Made by a program: the position numbers and the translations under genes
Part shown: positions 60,649 through 64,000 of the stretch, piece after piece
Layout: each line of letters begins with the position of its first letter
How positions within the stretch are numbered: position 1 is the first letter of the stretch
Notes under the pieces: generated by a model
The model's input: only the letters and a program-made list of their open reading frames with translations
The model's database searches: none
Told to the model about the DNA's origin: nothing
Assembly: GCF_051195235.1 (NCBI RefSeq)
Contig: NZ_JBNFZM010000002.1
Coordinates: 558,001 to 622,000 of the forward strand
Source: Tateyamaria sp947503385
GTDB lineage: Bacteria; Pseudomonadota; Alphaproteobacteria; Rhodobacterales; Rhodobacteraceae
Length of the DNA: 64,000 nt
Reading direction: 5' to 3'

Positions 60649-61421
60649 CGCGCTTTTCGGCCAATCTTGGGTTTCTCTGGGCCGACCGCCCCCTGCCGGA
60701 TGCGGTGCGCGCGGCATATGCCGCAGGTTTTGACGCGGTTGAATGTCATTGGCCCTATGACGTCAACGCAACCGAGGTCAAAGCGGCGCTGGACGACACT
60801 GGTCTTCAGATGCTCGGCCTCAACACCCGGCGCGGGGATGTTCCGGGGGGGGACAACGGTCTGTCCGCGATGCCGCACCGCACGGACGAGGCGCGCGCCG
60901 CCATTGACGAGGCGCTGGCCTACGCGCGCGTGCTTGGCACACGCAATATACACGTCATGGCTGGATTTTCCGACCACCCCGATGCGCATGCAACATTTGT
61001 CGAAAACCTGCGTTATGCCTGCGACGCGGGTGCCGCAGACGGGATTACGATGCTGATTGAGCCGCTCAACGCCTTTGACGCGCCGGGCTACGCGCTGCGC
61101 GACACGGATCACGCAGCACAAATCATCGCGGATGTGGGTGCGGACAACCTCAAGCTGATGTTCGATTGTTACCATGTGGGCCGGACCGAAGGCGACGTGC
61201 TGGGCCGTTTGCGTCCCCTTTTGCCTCTCATCGGACATATCCAGTTTGCCGCGGTGCCCGACCGCGGTGCGCCGGATCATGGCGATGTGGACTACGACAC
61301 CGTATTTGCGGAAATTGCCGCGCTTGGGTGGGACGCACCGCTGGGCGCCGAATACAAGCCGGGCGGCGATACGGATGCGACGCTGGGTTGGTTAAGAACG
61401 ATGCGGGCGGTTGAGGCCTAG
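60645..61421 (+). CDS. otnI: 2-oxo-tetronate isomerase (hydroxypyruvate isomerase family)
   Basis: A 258-aa TIM-barrel protein. Metal-binding acidic residues lie in MLIEPLNAFDAPGYAL, LKLMFDCYHVGRTEGDV and HIQFAAVPDRGAPDHGDVDY, and GAEYKPGGD closes the barrel; these match Hyi/OtnI. It isomerises 2-oxo- to 3-oxo-tetronate. It overlaps otnC by ATGA. Its stop shares CTAG with the convergent gene. Confidence 0.92.
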   Translation: MTRFSANLGFLWADRPLPDAVRAAYAAGFDAVECHWPYDVNATEVKAALDDTGLQMLGLNTRRGDVPGGDNGLSAMPHRTDEARAAIDEALAYARVLGTRNIHVMAGFSDHPDAHATFVENLRYACDAGAADGITMLIEPLNAFDAPGYALRDTDHAAQIIADVGADNLKLMFDCYHVGRTEGDVLGRLRPLLPLIGHIQFAAVPDRGAPDHGDVDYDTVFAEIAALGWDAPLGAEYKPGGDTDATLGWLRTMRAVEA

Positions 61422-62305
61422 CCCGTGGATTTGCCGCCCGCGCCAGTAAAGAACTCGATACCCATGGCCTGATCCTCTCCACCCAGACCGGCCGCTGTCA
61501 GCATCCGGTGGATTTCGGTACAAAGTGCTGTCATTGGCATTGCCGTCCCCGTCTGGCGTGACAGGTCGTTCACCATATTCAGATCCTTGACCATATTGTC
61601 GATGCGGCCCGTGCGCCGGTAATCGCGTGTGGCATAGCGCGGCATGTATTCCTGCAACAGCGCGCTGTCGGCACGTCCCCCGGCCAGCGCCTGCGGGATC
61701 TTGGTCGCGTCTACGCCCGCATCTTCGGCCAGTTTGGTGGCTTCCGCCACGGCGAGAAAGCCCAGACCACAGAGCACCTGATTGATCAGTTTGGTCGTTT
61801 GCCCCGCACCCGGACCACCCATATGGGTCATGTTGTGCGCCACGTGTGACAACAGCGATTGTGCCTTGGACACGGCCGCGTCGGCACCCCCCATCATCAG
61901 GGTCAACTGCCCGATCAGCGCCTTGGGCGCGCCACCCGACAGTGGGCTGTCGACCCAGTCCAGCCCGCGCGCCTCGGCCATCGCCGCCAATCTGACAGTC
62001 TGCTCTGGTGCGATGGACGACATGTCGATGATCACGGTGCCCGCATTGGCCCCGTCTGCGATCCCGTCCGGGCCAAAGGCTGCCCGCTCAACGATATGTG
62101 AAGCATTCAGACTGGTGATCACGAAATCAGCGTCGCGCGCCGCGTCCGCCGCCGTGGGCGCGGCCGTGGCGCCCAAGGCGACAAGGGCCGCAACCTTTTC
62201 CGCATCAAGATCAAAAACGGCCAGCCGCTGTCCAGTTTCAAGCAGGCGCGCGCCAATGGCACCGCCCATGGCTCCGGCACCGACCAGTGCCACATTATGG
62301 GTCAT
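61418..62305 (-). CDS. NAD(P)-dependent beta-hydroxyacid dehydrogenase
   Basis: A 295-aa protein of the 3-hydroxyisobutyrate dehydrogenase family: ALVGAGAMGGAIGARLLETG (NAD), DSPLSGGAPKALIGQLTLMM (substrate loop), TKLINQVLCGLGFLA (catalytic Lys). A paralogue of the LtnD-like protein at 57864. Probably oxidises a sugar acid or reduces a semialdehyde. Convergent with otnI, four-base overlap; 18 bp after the SDR gene. Confidence 0.9.
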   Translation of the reverse strand: MTHNVALVGAGAMGGAIGARLLETGQRLAVFDLDAEKVAALVALGATAAPTAADAARDADFVITSLNASHIVERAAFGPDGIADGANAGTVIIDMSSIAPEQTVRLAAMAEARGLDWVDSPLSGGAPKALIGQLTLMMGGADAAVSKAQSLLSHVAHNMTHMGGPGAGQTTKLINQVLCGLGFLAVAEATKLAEDAGVDATKIPQALAGGRADSALLQEYMPRYATRDYRRTGRIDNMVKDLNMVNDLSRQTGTAMPMTALCTEIHRMLTAAGLGGEDQAMGIEFFTGAGGKSTG

Positions 62306-62323
62306 TTCGACGCCTCCAGATGA

Positions 62324-63076
62324 TCACAGCGACGCGGTAATCCCGCCATCGACATACAGGGTGTGCCCGTTCACAAAGCTCGACGCATCCGAGGCAAGGA
62401 ACACAGCGGCACCCACCAATTCGTCCACGTTGCCCCAGCGCCCTGCGGGCGTCCGTTTTTCAAGCCACGCGCTGAATTCTGGGTCGGCGACAAGCGCCGC
62501 GTTCAGCGGCGTGTCGAAATAGCCCGGCGCAATCGCGTTACACTGCAATCCGTGCCGCGCCCAATCCGTCGCCATTCCCTTGGTCAGGTTGCCCACAGCG
62601 CCTTTGGTGGTCGTGTAAGGGGCGATGCCGGGCCGGGCGAGCGCCGTTTGCACGCTGGCGATGTTGATGATCTTACCCGCACCCCGCCCGATCATATGGC
62701 GCGCGCAGGCTTGACCCACGTGAAAAACGCTGGCCACATTGGTCTGCAACAGCTTTTCGAAGGCGTCCGCCGGAAAATCCTCAAGCGGGGTGCGGTGCTG
62801 CATCCCCGCGTTGTTGATCAGGATGTCGATCGGGCCTATGTCGGCTTCGAACGCATCGACGGCTTGGCGAACGCCATCATGGTCAGTCACGTCGAAAGCC
62901 AGCGTTTCACGGATGCCAAGTGCGTCCGCCGCCGTCTGCAACTTTGCCGCGTCGCGCCCGTTCAGGACCACCGACGCGCCCGCCTCTGCCAACCCCTTGG
63001 CCAAGGCAAAGCCGATGCCTTGCGACGATCCGGTGATCAGCGCGCGGCGCCCTTCGAGTGAAAAGAGTTTGGTCAT
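62324..63076 (-). CDS. SDR-family oxidoreductase, gluconate 5-dehydrogenase-like
   Basis: A 250-aa short-chain dehydrogenase. NAD(P) motif ALITGSSQGIGFALAKGLAE, ILINNAGMQHRTPLEDF and active-site PYTTTKGAVGNLTKGMA (YxxxK) are visible. The overall look is IdnO/gluconate 5-dehydrogenase-like, interconverting 5-ketogluconate and gluconate. It is divergent from an idonate-dehydrogenase-like gene and shares GntR/IdnR-type operators with it, which supports that role. Confidence 0.88.
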   Translation of the reverse strand: MTKLFSLEGRRALITGSSQGIGFALAKGLAEAGASVVLNGRDAAKLQTAADALGIRETLAFDVTDHDGVRQAVDAFEADIGPIDILINNAGMQHRTPLEDFPADAFEKLLQTNVASVFHVGQACARHMIGRGAGKIINIASVQTALARPGIAPYTTTKGAVGNLTKGMATDWARHGLQCNAIAPGYFDTPLNAALVADPEFSAWLEKRTPAGRWGNVDELVGAAVFLASDASSFVNGHTLYVDGGITASL

Positions 63077-63121
63077 TTTGCCCCCCCCGGCTGCCGCAAT
63101 GCGGGCTTGCGACTTCGAAAC

Positions 63122-63147
63122 GTTACCGGTAACATGTGACCGGTAAC
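63122..63147. promoter_or_regulatory. Tandem GntR/IdnR-type operator palindromes
   Basis: GTTACCGGTAAC (63122-63133) is a perfect 12-bp palindrome; GTGACCGGTAAC (63136-63147) is one mismatch from it, repeated 14 bp away. They resemble the TGTTACC.GTAACA sites of LacI-family GntR/IdnR of enterics. They lie between the SDR and idonate-dehydrogenase-like genes. Confidence 0.75.
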
Positions 63148-63275
63148 ATAGATTGTCAATCAGGTATTTCCCGGCACTTTCCCGCGCCGATCCGTGCCGC
63201 AGGACTTACCCCGGATTGCGCCCAAGTCCAATCGCCGCCACGTTGGATACAAGCCCACTTGCAAAGGAACAGCAC

Positions 63276-64000
63276 ATGAAGGCCATCGTCGCCCACGCCG
63301 CCAAGGACCTGCGGGTCGAGACCCGCGATTTGCCCGTGGCGGGACCGGGCGACGTGCTGGTTCAAATTGCGCGCGGCGGCATCTGCGGTTCGGATCTGCA
63401 CTATTACAGCCACGGCGGTTTTGGCACGATCCGCCTGCGCGAGCCTATGATCCTTGGGCACGAAGTGTCGGGGCGCATCGCAGATATCGGCGCGGGCGTC
63501 GATGGGCTGGAACGTGGACAATTGGTAGCCGTGTCGCCGTCGCGGCCCTGCTACGGCTGTTCCTATTGCCTTGAAGGGCGGCAAAACCACTGCGTGAACA
63601 TGCGGTTCTATGGCTCTGCGATGCCGTTCCCACATATTCAGGGCGCGTTTTCGGAATACGTGGTGGCCGACCCGCGCCAATGCGTGCCCGCGGATGGGCT
63701 GGGTGCGGGTGAGGCTGCGGTGGCCGAACCGCTCGCCGTGGTTCTGCACGCGGCCCGCCGGGCCGGTGATCTGATGGGCAAGCGCGTGCTTGTCACCGGG
63801 TGCGGCCCGATCGGACAGTTGGCCGTTCTGGTCGCGCGCGCCGCCGGTGCGGTCGAGATTGTGGCCACGGATGTGACCCCGTTCACCTTGCAAAAGGCGC
63901 AAGAGGTGGGTGCGGACGCGGCCCATAACGTCGCTGCGGATACCGATGCATTGTCGCCCTACACCAGCGGCAAGGGCACGTTTGACGTTCTGTTCGAATG
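63276..64000 (+). CDS. Zinc alcohol dehydrogenase, L-idonate 5-dehydrogenase-like (3' end beyond window)
   Basis: The visible 241 codons encode an MDR-family dehydrogenase. The catalytic zinc Cys/His are in GGICGSDLHYYSHGG and MILGHEVSGRI; the structural zinc cysteines are in RPCYGCSYCLEGRQNHC; the NAD site is LVTGCGPIGQLAVLVARAAG. The resemblance is to L-idonate 5-dehydrogenase. AAAGGA lies before the ATG. Divergent from an IdnO-like SDR with tandem IdnR-type operators between; the pair would interconvert idonate, 5-ketogluconate and gluconate. Confidence 0.88.
   Translation, partial: MKAIVAHAAKDLRVETRDLPVAGPGDVLVQIARGGICGSDLHYYSHGGFGTIRLREPMILGHEVSGRIADIGAGVDGLERGQLVAVSPSRPCYGCSYCLEGRQNHCVNMRFYGSAMPFPHIQGAFSEYVVADPRQCVPADGLGAGEAAVAEPLAVVLHAARRAGDLMGKRVLVTGCGPIGQLAVLVARAAGAVEIVATDVTPFTLQKAQEVGADAAHNVAADTDALSPYTSGKGTFDVLFE

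Overview
The window is a chromosomal segment from an alphaproteobacterium, most likely a Rhodobacteraceae (Roseobacter-group) bacterium. It is GC-rich and densely coded. Family-level markers agree: a DUF1127 gene divergent from a LysR gene, a LTD-Hint protein, a DUF2927 lipoprotein, a BapA-like adhesin with its own type I exporter, and short GC-rich intergenic repeats (CTCCGGGGG / GGGGGCAGCGCCCCC type). I see no phage, IS element, integrase or CRISPR array.

Layout. 1-6.3 kb: 5' end of a HisN-like phosphatase, XRE regulator, LysR/DUF1127 pair, Bax-inhibitor-1 protein, cupin, GNAT, rpmG (L33), and a tautomerase/MAPEG pair divergent from a TetR regulator. 6.3-6.7 kb: RNase P RNA (minus strand). 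6.8-12.9 kb: amidase, excalibur-like lipoprotein, gatA-gatC, ceramidase, UPF0173 hydrolase, tadA and an rluB-like gene; two inverted copies of a 45-bp repeat flank 6.7-10.9 kb. 13-18.2 kb: two XpaC-like proteins, TerC, a 29-aa membrane peptide, TelA and a DUF2927 lipoprotein. 18.3-25.9 kb: LTD-Hint protein, SPFH-GYF_2 protein (YdjI-like), ArsR/SRPBCC operon, three tandem cytochrome b561 paralogues, a zinc-ribbon membrane protein (YdjG-like), nitroreductase and dtd. The TerC/TelA/XpaC block plus the SPFH/zinc-ribbon pair look like a membrane-stress neighbourhood. 26-27.7 kb: cytosolic GH18 and an RraA-like protein.

27.8-35.9 kb (minus): a type I secretion locus, repeat adhesin then TolC, ABC exporter and HlyD adaptor. 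36.2-44.7 kb: glycerate-2-kinase, CocE hydrolase and a complete family-5 ABC importer. 44.7-49.3 kb: thioredoxin-like protein, acyl-CoA synthetase, ABC exporter and tRNA-Gly(TCC).

49.3-55.0 kb (minus) is the most interesting part: an orphan type VI secretion cargo module, VgrG, PAAR, a candidate PD-(D/E)xK nuclease effector, two paralogous putative immunity proteins and a DUF4123 adaptor, all closely spaced and with no tss core genes nearby.

55.3-64 kb: acid-sugar catabolism. Gfo/Idh oxidoreductase, MmgE/PrpD protein, then LtnD-OtnK-OtnC-OtnI, a complete L-threonate to DHAP route. A beta-hydroxyacid dehydrogenase, a gluconate-5-dehydrogenase-like SDR and the start of an L-idonate-5-dehydrogenase-like gene follow. 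Two GntR/IdnR-type palindromes lie between the last two divergent genes.
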